A stretch of DNA of 64,000 nucleotides from Ilumatobacteraceae bacterium (GCA_033344875.1 JAWPMO010000001.1:2071595-2135594), one strand, 5' to 3'; shown: positions 7,705 through 15,141, counted from the first letter of the stretch. Numbers and translations: made by a program. The notes: generated by a model from the letters alone, not told the origin.

Positions 7705-8951
7705 GACGTCACCTCGGCGAGGACACGCTGCTTGCCGGCCATCGACATCTGCGCCGGGATCGGCAGCTCACGCCCCGGCAGCAGCACGTTCCAGTACGTC
7801 CACTTGAACATCAGCTTCCCCCAGTGGTTCGCCGCGGTCTCCTCGAGGAGCGAGAACGGACCGATCCCCGGCAGCGGGTACTTCCCGGGCAGCGGCTCGA
7901 CGTCGTAGTTGAAGTCGATCAACAATCCCTTGCCGTTGCCCGACTCGATGAAACAGTTGGCATGACCGTCGAACTTGCCGGTCATCGGCTTGCCGGCGAT
8001 GTGCTGCACGAAGTTGTCGACGAAGACGTCGACGGCGAAGTGGGCGACCGACCCCGCCTTCGAGGTCGGGATGTTCGATGCATCACCGAGGGCGAAGATG
8101 TTGTCGTGGCCGTCGGCGAGGAACGTGAACTTGTCGACCTCGACGTGGTTCAACTCGTCGCCGAGCCCCGACCGTTCGACGAAGTCGGCGCCCATGTTGA
8201 CCGGCACGGTGACGAGGAGGTCGTAGGGGACCTCACGATCGTCGTAGCTGACGAGCGTGTTGCGGTCGCCGTCGACCTCCATCGTCATGAAGTCGGGTTC
8301 GACCGCGATGTCGCGGTGGTCGAGCATGTCGCCCAGGTGTTTGGCGGCGACCGGCTTCGTGAACGCCCCGTCGAGCGGGGTCACGTAGGTCAGCTCGACC
8401 CGGTCTCGCATCCCGCGCTCGGTGAAGAACGCGTCGGCCAGGAACATGAACTCGAGCGGGGCGACCGGGCACTTGATCGGCATCTCGACGATGTTGAGCA
8501 CGAGTCGTCCGCCCTCCCATCCGTCGAGCACCTCGGCGAGACGTGTCGCCCCCTCGAACGTGTAGAAGTCGTGGATCGTCACGCCGTAGTCGTCGCCGTC
8601 GAGTCCCGGCGTCTGGTCGCGGCGTGGGCTGGTTCCGGTCGCGATGATCAGCTGGTCGTAGCGGAGCTCGCGGCCGTCGGCGAGCATCACGACCGATTCG
8701 TCGGCCCGCACCAGGTCGACCTCGCCCAGCAGGACCTCGACGCCGTCGCAGATGAGCTGCGACGTCGGTCTGACGACCTCGTCGGGCCGGTAGGTCCCGA
8801 ACGGGATGAACAGGTAACCGGGCTGGTAGTGGTGCTCCGGCGTCGAGTCGACGATCGTGATCGACCACTCGTCGGTCGGGAGCAGGGGCCGCAACTTGTT
8901 CACGGCCATCGTCCCGGCGGTGCCGGCTCCGAGCACGAGCAGCTGACGCAT
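7701..8951 (-). CDS. sqr: Sulfide:quinone oxidoreductase
   Basis: 416 residues. FAD-binding GAGTAG at 8-13, second nucleotide motif ATGTSP near 104-109 and the FAD-pyrophosphate motif GDASN at 289-293. Redox cysteines are visible in IKCPVAP (C161) and ANCFIES (C333), the pair expected to shuttle sulfur in SQR. A further cysteine is C68. The C-terminus has an amphipathic stretch (NHWGKLMFKWTYWNVL) suited to peripheral membrane attachment. The reaction would be oxidation of sulfide to sulfane sulfur with quinone reduction. It is the first gene of a four-gene operon with DUF1641, a DsrC-like and a DsrE-like protein. A strong AAGGAGGG ribosome binding site precedes the ATG. Confidence 0.92.
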   Translation of the reverse strand: MRQLLVLGAGTAGTMAVNKLRPLLPTDEWSITIVDSTPEHHYQPGYLFIPFGTYRPDEVVRPTSQLICDGVEVLLGEVDLVRADESVVMLADGRELRYDQLIIATGTSPRRDQTPGLDGDDYGVTIHDFYTFEGATRLAEVLDGWEGGRLVLNIVEMPIKCPVAPLEFMFLADAFFTERGMRDRVELTYVTPLDGAFTKPVAAKHLGDMLDHRDIAVEPDFMTMEVDGDRNTLVSYDDREVPYDLLVTVPVNMGADFVERSGLGDELNHVEVDKFTFLADGHDNIFALGDASNIPTSKAGSVAHFAVDVFVDNFVQHIAGKPMTGKFDGHANCFIESGNGKGLLIDFNYDVEPLPGKYPLPGIGPFSLLEETAANHWGKLMFKWTYWNVLLPGRELPIPAQMSMAGKQRVLAEVTS

Positions 8952-8981
8952 GGTGCATCCCTCCTTGGGATTCGCCGAGAT

Positions 8982-9003
8982 CGGTCGGCGTCAACACCGA
9001 CCG
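8982..9003. promoter_or_regulatory. Inverted repeat upstream of the sulfide operon
   Basis: CGGTCGG at 8982-8988 and CCGACCG at 8997-9003 are perfect complements around an eight-base loop, 30 bases before the sqr start. It could be an operator for a sulfide-responsive repressor, a leader hairpin, or the terminator of the upstream DUF5691 gene. The otherwise empty 123-base gap holds nothing else I recognise. Confidence 0.35.
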
Positions 9004-9074
9004 GCCTCTCCCTCGCAGTGTGCGCCGCCGCACCGGCGCGGGTCAGGGGCGAAGGTCCCGAGCGGGCCAGCCGA

Positions 9075-9875
9075 TCAGACTTGAGCGCCGAGCGCCGTCA
9101 ACATGCGGTGCCGGAGGCGGGCGAGGTCGCCGAGCGCCAGGGCGAGGCCGACGCCGGTCCGGTCGAGTGCGGCGGCCGCGTCGAGCAACACCGCCGGCCG
9201 GCAGCGCGCCACCAGGTTGACGAGCACGGCCTGGTGTGCCGCACCGAAGCTCGCCGACGTGAAGCCCTGTGCGAGCCGCGTCGAGAAGGTGTGCGCGTCG
9301 GCGGACAGGAGTTCGGCGAGGTCGGGGGACACCGGGAGCTCGGGGAGCGATGTGACGCTCTCGGCCGATGCCGTGGCCGACGTGGCCGGTGCGAGCCGCT
9401 CGAGGTGGTCGGTCAGCCAGCGGGCGGCAGGTCCGGCGGCGAGCGCGACCCGCGCCCGTCGGACCGCATCGGCGCGGTGCCGGAAGAGCAGGTGGGCGAG
9501 CGCGTCGGGCGGGACCCGGAGCCCCTGTTCGACCACGGTGAGCACCCATTCGTCCTCGAGCACCGGCCATTCGCTCACGATGTCGTGCCACGCATCGACC
9601 GCGGCGGCGCTGCACCACGGCCGCTCGTCGTCGGCCGGTGGTTGCAGCGGTACCGCCGCGGGTCCGGGCACGAACGATGCCCGACGGGCCGCGGCGACCG
9701 CACCGACCGCCGCCAGCATCCGAGCGGCATCATCAGGGCGGACGGCGTCGTCGACGACCTCGGCGACGGGGAGACTCAGTTCGGGCGGCGGCCGCCGGTC
9801 GGTACCCAGCAGTGCCGCCGTCACCAGTTCGCGCCAGTCGGCGTCGAGGTCGGGGCGCGGCTCGGCGTCGGTCAT
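9075..9875 (-). CDS. DUF5691 family protein
   Basis: 266 residues from the ATG at 9875. It begins with an acidic leader followed by WRELVTAALLGTDRRPPP, typical for the family that pairs with SWIM-domain proteins. The rest is helical and Leu/Ala/Arg-rich with no catalytic motif visible. It overlaps the SWIM gene stop by four bases (ATGA). The longer frame to 10490 is antisense-like noise inside the SWIM gene. Function unknown. The constant pairing with SWIM and the usual proximity to MoxR-AAA, DUF5682 and VWA genes suggest one multi-protein system. Confidence 0.8.
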   Translation of the reverse strand: MTDAEPRPDLDADWRELVTAALLGTDRRPPPELSLPVAEVVDDAVRPDDAARMLAAVGAVAAARRASFVPGPAAVPLQPPADDERPWCSAAAVDAWHDIVSEWPVLEDEWVLTVVEQGLRVPPDALAHLLFRHRADAVRRARVALAAGPAARWLTDHLERLAPATSATASAESVTSLPELPVSPDLAELLSADAHTFSTRLAQGFTSASFGAAHQAVLVNLVARCRPAVLLDAAAALDRTGVGLALALGDLARLRHRMLTALGAQV

Positions 9876-11254
9876 GCGGCGCTCACGAAGGTCGGGTCGG
9901 CACGCGGTCCGACGTCGAGGGTGCGATCGGCGAGATGGAGGGTGAGCGGCTGGACGCCGCGGGGCGTCCATTCGACCGTGACGTCGACCGGCGAGCCGGC
10001 CGACGCGGCGAGCAGGGTGGCGAGGGCTCGGTCGTCGCCGAGCAGCGGGAGCGAGCCGTGCTGGTCGGTGATCACCCAGCGACCGTCGAGGACCGACGGC
10101 GTGCCGCGGATCGTGGCGGGATACCGCTCGAGCCATGGTTCGAGTGCGATCGCCGTGCCGATGGCGTCGCAGGCGGCCGCGACCCCCACGGCGGCCGGCG
10201 TGTGGAACGGCAACGGGTCGGCATACCGGTGGCCCGCCAGCGCGCGCAGCGATCCACCCGGGTACCGGTGCAGGTCGGCGTGCACCACGGTGCCCACCGA
10301 GAACGAGTCGTCGAGCCGCTGCTGGTACGCGGCGAACGACAGCAGCATCGCCCAGGCGCCGGATCGCTCGCCCCGGAGCCAGATCCGCCGGACCTCGATG
10401 CGGTCTTCGCGCACGTCGCTGCGTCCGGCCACGAACCAGTCGTCGGTCTCGGGCACCCCAGCGAGCACGTCGGCCTGGCGCACCTGCCACCCCGACGCGG
10501 TGGCAACGGCGTCGGCAAGCGGCCCGGGCAGCGTCGGCAGCCGACGGCCGGCCTGTGCGATCAGGTGCAGGAACCCGAGTTCGGCGAGCACCTCGGAGTG
10601 CCAGTCGGGCCCGGCACCGACCAGCCCGGCCAGGCGCCGCACGCGGTTGGCGAGGGCACCGGCCCGTGCGTCGACGAGCCGGGCAGCGAGCTCGTCCCAG
10701 GTCGCGTAGCGGGCGAGCGCCGGATCGGCGAGCCCGGTACGCATCCGGTCTTCGAGCCAGCGGTCGAGCTGCGTCAGCCCCTCGAGCATGCGGGCGACAC
10801 GCTCGTCGCGGGCGCGGTCGAGTTCGGCACGATCGGTGGGTTCGGAACCGCCGGGGTCGGCGTCGGGCTCGACCCCGGGCGCCGGCTCGGAAGGGTCGCC
10901 GGCGCCACGCTCACGCTCGTGGGCCGACCGTCGATCACGGGCGTCGAGCCACGACTGGACCGACTCGGGGCGGGTACCGGCGCCGACGCCGCGCACCCAC
11001 AGCAGCAGCAGCGCCAGGGCGTGCTTGCACGGCAGCTTGCGGCTCGGGCAGGTGCAGCGCCACGCGACCTCCGCGTGATCGACCGCGGTCTCGTACGGCT
11101 CGGCCCCCGAGCCCTGACACCGCCCCCAGAGAGCTCGGTCATCGGCCCCGACTGCGGTCCACCGCGTCGGCACCGCGAGCGGCTCGGCCGCGGCGACCGA
11201 ACGGGGCGACGGCGCCACCGCCGCCACCTGTTCGATCGTCCACGTGTCCTGCAC
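9872..11254 (-). CDS. SWIM zinc-finger protein
   Basis: 460 residues from a GTG at 11254. The SWIM signature is C67-x-C69-x6-C76-x-H78, within WRCTCPSRKLPCKH. SWIM fingers bind nucleic acid or protein in families as different as MuDR transposases and bacterial ATPase-linked proteins. After the finger come a charged linker and a large helical C-terminal region with an EDRIEVRRIWLRGE strand pair. The GTG is preferred because a TAACGT hexamer lies seven bases upstream. The longer frame would run over the divergent SRPBCC gene. It is co-transcribed with DUF5691. Confidence 0.85.
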   Translation of the reverse strand: MQDTWTIEQVAAVAPSPRSVAAAEPLAVPTRWTAVGADDRALWGRCQGSGAEPYETAVDHAEVAWRCTCPSRKLPCKHALALLLLWVRGVGAGTRPESVQSWLDARDRRSAHERERGAGDPSEPAPGVEPDADPGGSEPTDRAELDRARDERVARMLEGLTQLDRWLEDRMRTGLADPALARYATWDELAARLVDARAGALANRVRRLAGLVGAGPDWHSEVLAELGFLHLIAQAGRRLPTLPGPLADAVATASGWQVRQADVLAGVPETDDWFVAGRSDVREDRIEVRRIWLRGERSGAWAMLLSFAAYQQRLDDSFSVGTVVHADLHRYPGGSLRALAGHRYADPLPFHTPAAVGVAAACDAIGTAIALEPWLERYPATIRGTPSVLDGRWVITDQHGSLPLLGDDRALATLLAASAGSPVDVTVEWTPRGVQPLTLHLADRTLDVGPRADPTFVSAA

Positions 11255-11261
11255 CGAGCGA

Positions 11262-11267
11262 ACGTTA
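11262..11267 (-). promoter_or_regulatory. -10 hexamer TAACGT of the SWIM/DUF5691 operon
   Basis: Minus-strand TAACGT, seven-base spacer, then the GTG at 11254. This decides the start of the SWIM gene. Confidence 0.5.
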
Positions 11268-11317
11268 CCGAGCGCCTGTGACACGGCTGCGCGGGAGCGG
11301 CTCGCGCCGCGCGGCGA

Positions 11318-11323
11318 TACCTT
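11318..11323 (+). promoter_or_regulatory. -10 hexamer TACCTT of the SRPBCC gene
   Basis: TACCTT and a six-base spacer precede the ATG at 11330. Confidence 0.5.
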
Positions 11324-11329
11324 GAGCCC

Positions 11330-11782
11330 ATGAGCGATCGAGTCGTGTCCGTGTCCCGTGTGATCGAGGCGTCGCCGGAGGCGATCTTCGACGTGCTCGC
11401 CGACCCGGCCCGACACGCCGAGATCGACGGGTCCGGCATGGTCCAGAATCTCCGCGGGGAATCATCCCGCCTCGAACTCGGTTCCACGTTCGGCATGGAC
11501 ATGAAGATGGGGCCGCTGCCCTACAAGATCTCGAACACCGTGAAGGAGTTCGAAGAGAACCGTCTGATCTCGTGGGCCCACTTCGGTGGCCACCGCTGGC
11601 GGTACGAGCTGACACCGACCGAGGTCGACGGCACCCCCGCGACCGAGGTCACCGAGAGCTTCGACTGGTCCACCTGCAACCCGATCGTCGGCAAGGGCAT
11701 CGAACTCGCCGGCTACCCGAAGAAGCACCCGGCCGGCATGACGGCGACGCTCGAACGGCTCGCTGCGGCCGTCGAGGGCTGA
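11330..11782 (+). CDS. SRPBCC (polyketide cyclase/START-like) family protein
   Basis: 150 residues with the helix-grip pattern of the SRPBCC superfamily. It opens with the strand VVSVSRVIEASPEAIFDVLADPARHAEID, followed by LGSTFGMDMKMG, a RWRYELTP strand and a long C-terminal helix (MTATLERLAAAVEG). Family members bind hydrophobic ligands. No catalytic residue identifies this one. The next gene, a glutaredoxin, follows after 46 bases and has its own ribosome binding site. Confidence 0.85.
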   Translation: MSDRVVSVSRVIEASPEAIFDVLADPARHAEIDGSGMVQNLRGESSRLELGSTFGMDMKMGPLPYKISNTVKEFEENRLISWAHFGGHRWRYELTPTEVDGTPATEVTESFDWSTCNPIVGKGIELAGYPKKHPAGMTATLERLAAAVEG

Positions 11783-11828
11783 CGCCCCACCGGCTCACGG
11801 CCGGGCACTCACTACAAGGACCCCCACG

Positions 11829-11858
11829 ATGACGACCGACGCGATGACGACCGATGCG
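11829..11858 (+). repeat. Tandem duplication of the start-codon region
   Basis: Two 15-base copies (ATGACGACCGACGCG and the same with one T for C) follow each other and give the protein its MTTDA-MTTDA leader. Confidence 0.9.
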
Positions 11859-12158
11859 ATCCACCTGTACTGGCGACCCGGATGCGGATTCTGCTCGATG
11901 CTGCGACGCGGGCTCGACCAGGCCGGTATCGAGACGGTCGACCATGACATCTGGGAGAACCCGGCCGACGCGGCGATCGTGCGGCACTACGCCAACGGCA
12001 ACGAGACCGTGCCGACCGTCGTGGTCGGCGACGTCGGGCTCGTCAATCCCTCGGTCAAGCAGTTGACGGCGCACCTGCAGCAGCACGCACCTCACCTGCT
12101 GCCCGACGGTTTCGAGGCGCCCTCGGCGGGTCTCATCGGCCGGTTGTTCGGCGCCTGA
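11829..12158 (+). CDS. Glutaredoxin family protein (mycoredoxin-like)
   Basis: 109 residues. The thioredoxin-fold active site is C19-G-F-C22 after the strand HLYWRPG, and the cis-proline motif is VPT at 61-63. CGFC differs from the mycoredoxin CGYC by one conservative change. Actinobacteria use such proteins with mycothiol to reduce mixed disulfides. The gene has a proper ribosome binding site (ACAAGGA). The first 15 bases are duplicated, giving two in-frame ATG codons (11829 and 11844). The C-terminal 25 residues beyond the fold are alanine/glycine-rich. Confidence 0.88.
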   Translation: MTTDAMTTDAIHLYWRPGCGFCSMLRRGLDQAGIETVDHDIWENPADAAIVRHYANGNETVPTVVVGDVGLVNPSVKQLTAHLQQHAPHLLPDGFEAPSAGLIGRLFGA

Positions 12159-12192
12159 ACGGCGGAGTCGACACCGTTCACCCGATCGGGTG
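12156..12192 (+). terminator. Hairpins after the glutaredoxin gene
   Basis: TGAACGG (12156-12162, including the stop codon) pairs with CCGTTCA (12174-12180). Immediately after lies the palindrome CACCCGATCGGGTG (12179-12192), sharing two bases. Either can fold. There is no T-run, as expected at this GC content. Confidence 0.4.
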
Positions 12193-12289
12193 GTCGCCGT
12201 CGACGGCCGTTTACGGGCGATGGTGGTCGGGTACGCACGGTTCACGAGACGCCGATCCGGGCGTCGCACGAACCGAAAGGATCAACCCC

Positions 12290-12736
12290 ATGTCGACCGA
12301 TCGCCGAGTCACCAAGGACCTCATCCAGACGCTGGAGGACGGCAAGGACGGTTTCGCCCGCGCCGCCGACAAGCTGGCCGAGACCGATCGCCCCGATCTC
12401 AGCACCAAGATGCGGACGTTCTCCGATCAGCGCTCGCGATTCTCTGCCGAACTCGAACAGATGGCAGCGAACTACGGCGACGACGTCGACGAGGACGGCT
12501 CGGTCGCCGGCGCGATCCACCGCGGCTGGATGGCCGTCAAAGACGCCATCTCGGGCTCCGATCCCGAAGGTGTGCTCGACGCCGCCGAGCAGGGTGAGGA
12601 CCATGCCGTCGCCGAGTACCGCGATGCGCTGACGAAGGACATCTCACCGAATCTGCGGGTCGTGCTCGAGCGTCAGTTCGTCGAGATCAAGCAGGCGCAC
12701 GACGACGTGAGGGCGCTCCGCAACATCCACGCCTGA
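12290..12736 (+). CDS. PA2169-like four-helix-bundle protein (DUF2383 type)
   Basis: 148 residues, fully helical and charged. It begins VTKDLIQTLEDGKDGFARAADKL and ends with a QFVEIKQAHDDVRALRNI helix, the pattern of the ferritin-like PA2169/DUF2383 family. Such proteins are often induced under stress and have no assigned enzyme activity. The gene has a clear AAAGGA ribosome binding site and so differs from its leaderless neighbours. It stands alone and converges on zur, with a strong hairpin between. Confidence 0.8.
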   Translation: MSTDRRVTKDLIQTLEDGKDGFARAADKLAETDRPDLSTKMRTFSDQRSRFSAELEQMAANYGDDVDEDGSVAGAIHRGWMAVKDAISGSDPEGVLDAAEQGEDHAVAEYRDALTKDISPNLRVVLERQFVEIKQAHDDVRALRNIHA

Positions 12737-12775
12737 TCATGCTCCCGGCCACCGAATGGTGGTCGTTGCGTTCCG

Positions 12776-12804
12776 ACCGGCCGGTCCCATCGGGGCCGGC
12801 CGGT
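12776..12804. terminator. Bidirectional terminator hairpin
   Basis: ACCGGCCGG (12776-12784) pairs with CCGGCCGGT (12796-12804). The stem continues through a T-G pair and CCC/GGG to a three-base loop (ATC). It lies between two converging genes, 40 bases after the plus-strand stop and 12 bases after the zur stop. Confidence 0.75.
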
Positions 12805-12816
12805 TCGCGTGTTTGC

Positions 12817-13257
12817 TCAGCGGCATTCGGCGCAGGTGCCGTAGATGTCGACGGCGTGATGGCTCGCCGTGAATCCCGACGCCTCGGCGACGGCGTCGAA
12901 CGTGTGGTCCATCGCCGCCTCGACGTCGTCGGGCAACGTCACGTCGACGACGGTGCCGCACCCTTCGCAGATCAGGTGATGGTGGTGCTCGGTCAGGTCC
13001 TCGGCGAGTTCGAAGTGTGCGTGATCGCCGACGTGCACGAGTCGGCGCACGACGCCCGCATCGACCATCACCGACAGGCTCCGGTAGGCGGAACTCTGCG
13101 CAAGGCTCGCGTCGGCCTGCAACAGGTCCGGCAACGTGATCGGGGCTCCCGCCGTGACCAGGGCGTCGACGACGGCGCGCCGGTTGGTGGTGTACTGCTG
13201 GTCCTGGTCGGCGAGCCGGGCGGCGACCGAGCGGTGGAGGTCGGGGTCGGTGGGCAT
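12817..13257 (-). CDS. zur: Fur-family repressor, probable zinc regulator
   Basis: 146 residues. Winged-helix DNA-binding part (about 15-85, with TTNRRAVVDALVTAG and SAYRSLSVMVDAG) and a dimer domain with the structural zinc cysteines C97-x2-C100 and C142-x2-C145. HHHH at 91-94 forms part of a regulatory metal site. Assignment to Zur rather than Fur rests on its place one base downstream of the zinc ABC ATPase gene and on the 7-1-7 operators in the znuC-znuA gap. With zinc bound it should repress both znu transcripts and, as part of the znuC transcript, itself. Confidence 0.85.
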   Translation of the reverse strand: MPTDPDLHRSVAARLADQDQQYTTNRRAVVDALVTAGAPITLPDLLQADASLAQSSAYRSLSVMVDAGVVRRLVHVGDHAHFELAEDLTEHHHHLICEGCGTVVDVTLPDDVEAAMDHTFDAVAEASGFTASHHAVDIYGTCAECR

Positions 13258-13258
13258 G

Positions 13259-14092
13259 TCAGATCGGGTCGTGTTCGTGCTCGTGCGGATGCACGCTGTG
13301 GTGTGGGACGAGATCGGGGCCGTGCGGCTCGCCGTGATCGTGACCGTGGTCGTCGACCACGATCGTCGTGCCGTCGTCGCGGATGAGCCGCCCACCGAAC
13401 GCCTCGGCGAGCAGCGCCGGGACGAGGACGTCGTCGGGTCGGCCGTCGGCGAGCACACAACCCGCCATCAGCATCACCCGGTCGGCGCGCCGGGCCTCGG
13501 CGAGGTGGTGCGTGGAGAACACGACGATGCCGCCGTCGGCCGCATGCCGTTCGATCACGTGCAGGATCCGGAGCTGACTCGGCAGATCGAGCCCCGTGAT
13601 CGGTTCGTCGAGCAGGAGCAGGTCGGGACCTGACGCGATCGCCTGCGCCACCAGTACCCGCTGTTGCTGTCCGCCGGACAGGTCGCCGAACGAGCGTCGC
13701 CGCAGGTGACCGACTTCGAGGAGTTCGGCGGCGGCGTCGATGCTCGCCCGGTCGTCGGCGCGCAGTCGGCCGAGCAGCCCGCGGTTCGGGAACCGCCCCA
13801 TCCGCAGCACCTCCTCGACGGACAGCGGCATCCATCGGTGGTGGTCGTGGTGCTGCGTCACCATCGACACGGTGCCGTCGACGGCGAGGCGACCGTCGTC
13901 GGGCCGCACGAGTCCGGCGAGCAGCGACAGCAGCGTCGTCTTGCCACTGCCGTTGGAACCGACGAGCGCGACCGACGTGCCGGCCTCGAGCTCGAACGAC
14001 GTCGGGGCGAGCGCCACGGTCGTCCCGTAGTGCACGCAGACGTCGACCGCCGAGGCGGCACCGAGGGGGTGGGAAACCAGCGTGGTTGTCAT
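13259..14092 (-). CDS. znuC: Zinc ABC transporter ATPase with a His-rich tail
   Basis: 277 residues. Walker A GSNGSGKT at 45-52, signature LSGGQQ at 138-143, Walker B LLLLDEP at 158-164 and the switch histidine in STHH (195-196). The enzyme powers ZnuB-mediated metal import at the inner face of the membrane. Unusually, residues 247-275 form a Asp/His-rich extension containing ten histidines, and there is an HHDHH patch at 81-85 beside the Q-loop. Such a tail is normal for substrate-binding proteins but not for the ATPase. It may bind zinc in the cytoplasm. The gene is divergent from znuA with only 30 bases between the start codons. Confidence 0.9.
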   Translation of the reverse strand: MTTTLVSHPLGAASAVDVCVHYGTTVALAPTSFELEAGTSVALVGSNGSGKTTLLSLLAGLVRPDDGRLAVDGTVSMVTQHHDHHRWMPLSVEEVLRMGRFPNRGLLGRLRADDRASIDAAAELLEVGHLRRRSFGDLSGGQQQRVLVAQAIASGPDLLLLDEPITGLDLPSQLRILHVIERHAADGGIVVFSTHHLAEARRADRVMLMAGCVLADGRPDDVLVPALLAEAFGGRLIRDDGTTIVVDDHGHDHGEPHGPDLVPHHSVHPHEHEHDPI

Positions 14093-14106
14093 GAGAACAG
14101 TTCTCA
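14092..14106. promoter_or_regulatory. Zur-type operator 1
   Basis: TGAGAACAGTTCTCA is a perfect 7-1-7 inverted repeat, the geometry of actinobacterial Zur/Fur boxes. It lies exactly between the -35 and -10 of znuA and touches the znuC start codon, so a bound repressor would block both genes. Confidence 0.75.
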
Positions 14107-14111
14107 CTCTA
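14106..14111 (-). promoter_or_regulatory. Possible znuC -10 hexamer TAGAGT
   Basis: Minus-strand TAGAGT lies 13 bases before the znuC ATG, overlaps the znuA -10 by two bases and would give a leader of about six bases. No good -35 is visible. Confidence 0.35.
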
Positions 14112-14117
14112 GCATCA

Positions 14118-14132
14118 CGAGAATGGTTCTCA
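14118..14132. promoter_or_regulatory. Zur-type operator 2, imperfect
   Basis: CGAGAATGGTTCTCA keeps five of seven paired positions of operator 1, centred 26 bases away. It covers the znuA start codon and the region upstream of the znuC -10. Confidence 0.55.
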
Positions 14133-15106
14133 CTCGCACCGCCGTCGCCGTCGCCGCGACGATCTCCACGCTCGCCGCCTGCTCCGGTTCCTCCGACAGC
14201 ACCGCCGTCGACCCAACCGACGACGGCGTCTCGGTCATGGCGACGACGAGCATCTGGGCCGACATCGCTTCGAACGTGCTCTGCGGCGAACCGGTCGACG
14301 CGCTCATCCCGGTGGGCGCCGATCCGCACACGTTCGAGCCGTCGTTGCGCGACCGTGAGTCGCTCGGCGACGCGGATCTCGTCGTCGCCAACGGCAGCGG
14401 CCTGGAAGGCAGCCTGATCGAACTGCTCGACACGGTGGTCACCGAAGGGGTCAACGTGGTCGAGATGACCAGCCACATCGACGTGATCACCGCCGACGAC
14501 GAGGATCACGACGAGGATCACGACGAGGATCACGACGAGGATCACGACGAGAACGAGGATCACGACGAGACCGACGACGGGCACGGGCACGCCCACGTCG
14601 GGGACGCCGACCCGCACGTGTGGCAGGACCCGACCCGGGTCGCCGGTGCACTCGACGTGATCGCATCGGCCGGCGGCGCGATCGGCCTGGACGACTGCGG
14701 CGCCGCGTACGCAACCGAGCTGACCGACCTCGACGCCGAGATCACCGACCTGCTCGCCGACATCCCCCCGGCGCAGCGGATCATCGTGACCAGCCACGAC
14801 GCGCTCGCCTACTTCGCGGACCGGTACGACCTCGAGGTCGTCGGCACGGTGATCCCGTCCACCAGCACGCTGGCGCAGACGAACGCGGCCGACCTCGCGG
14901 CACTCGCCGAACTGATCGAGCAACGCGGCGTGTCGGCGATCTTCACCGAGGAACTCGGAGCGACGGCCGACGCCGATGCACTCGCCGACCGACTCGGCGT
15001 CGCGGTGGTGCCGCTCGTCACCGACGCGCTCACCGGCGACGACGACACCTACATCGGCATGATGCGTTCGAACGCGACGAAGATCGCCGAGGCGCTCACA
15101 CCGTGA
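14123..15106 (+). CDS. znuA: Zinc ABC transporter substrate-binding lipoprotein
   Basis: 327 residues. A lipoprotein signal ends in TLAAC (C20). The cluster A-I metal-binding fold shows DPHTFEPS, ADPHVWQDP and the SHDALAYFADRY motif, whose histidines and a late Glu/Asp should bind the metal. A loop of about 30 residues from residue 127 is made of EDHD repeats ending in HGHAH, the typical zinc-collecting loop of ZnuA. It captures zinc outside the membrane for ZnuB/ZnuC. The ATG at 14123 sits within operator 2. The longer frame from 13664 lies antisense to znuC. Confidence 0.92.
   Translation: MVLTRTAVAVAATISTLAACSGSSDSTAVDPTDDGVSVMATTSIWADIASNVLCGEPVDALIPVGADPHTFEPSLRDRESLGDADLVVANGSGLEGSLIELLDTVVTEGVNVVEMTSHIDVITADDEDHDEDHDEDHDEDHDENEDHDETDDGHGHAHVGDADPHVWQDPTRVAGALDVIASAGGAIGLDDCGAAYATELTDLDAEITDLLADIPPAQRIIVTSHDALAYFADRYDLEVVGTVIPSTSTLAQTNAADLAALAELIEQRGVSAIFTEELGATADADALADRLGVAVVPLVTDALTGDDDTYIGMMRSNATKIAEALTP
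14501..14566 (+). repeat. 12-base repeats in the znuA metal loop
   Basis: Four adjacent exact copies of GAGGATCACGAC (14501-14548), a six-base break and a fifth copy (14555-14566) encode the EDHD units. The array is prone to length change by slippage. Confidence 0.95.
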
Positions 15107-15141
15107 GTCGGCCGTGACACATCGGGCATGATGGGCACACG

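Larger units (their letters stand above)
14086..14115 (+). promoter_or_regulatory. znuA promoter, leaderless type
   Basis: -35 TTGTCA at 14086-14091, an 18-base spacer and -10 TAGCAT at 14110-14115, then seven bases to the ATG at 14123. The spacer contains the perfect Zur-type palindrome. The -35 overlaps the znuC start codon. Confidence 0.65.

Noticed and set aside
4547-9074. The sulfide block considered as a mobile island
   Set aside because: No integrase, transposase, direct-repeat ends or base-composition break is visible. Insertion is inferred only from gene order and kept as such.
14501-14566. Regular 12-base repeats considered as a CRISPR-like or regulatory array
   Set aside because: Repeats are in frame, contiguous without spacers and encode the His/Asp loop of ZnuA.
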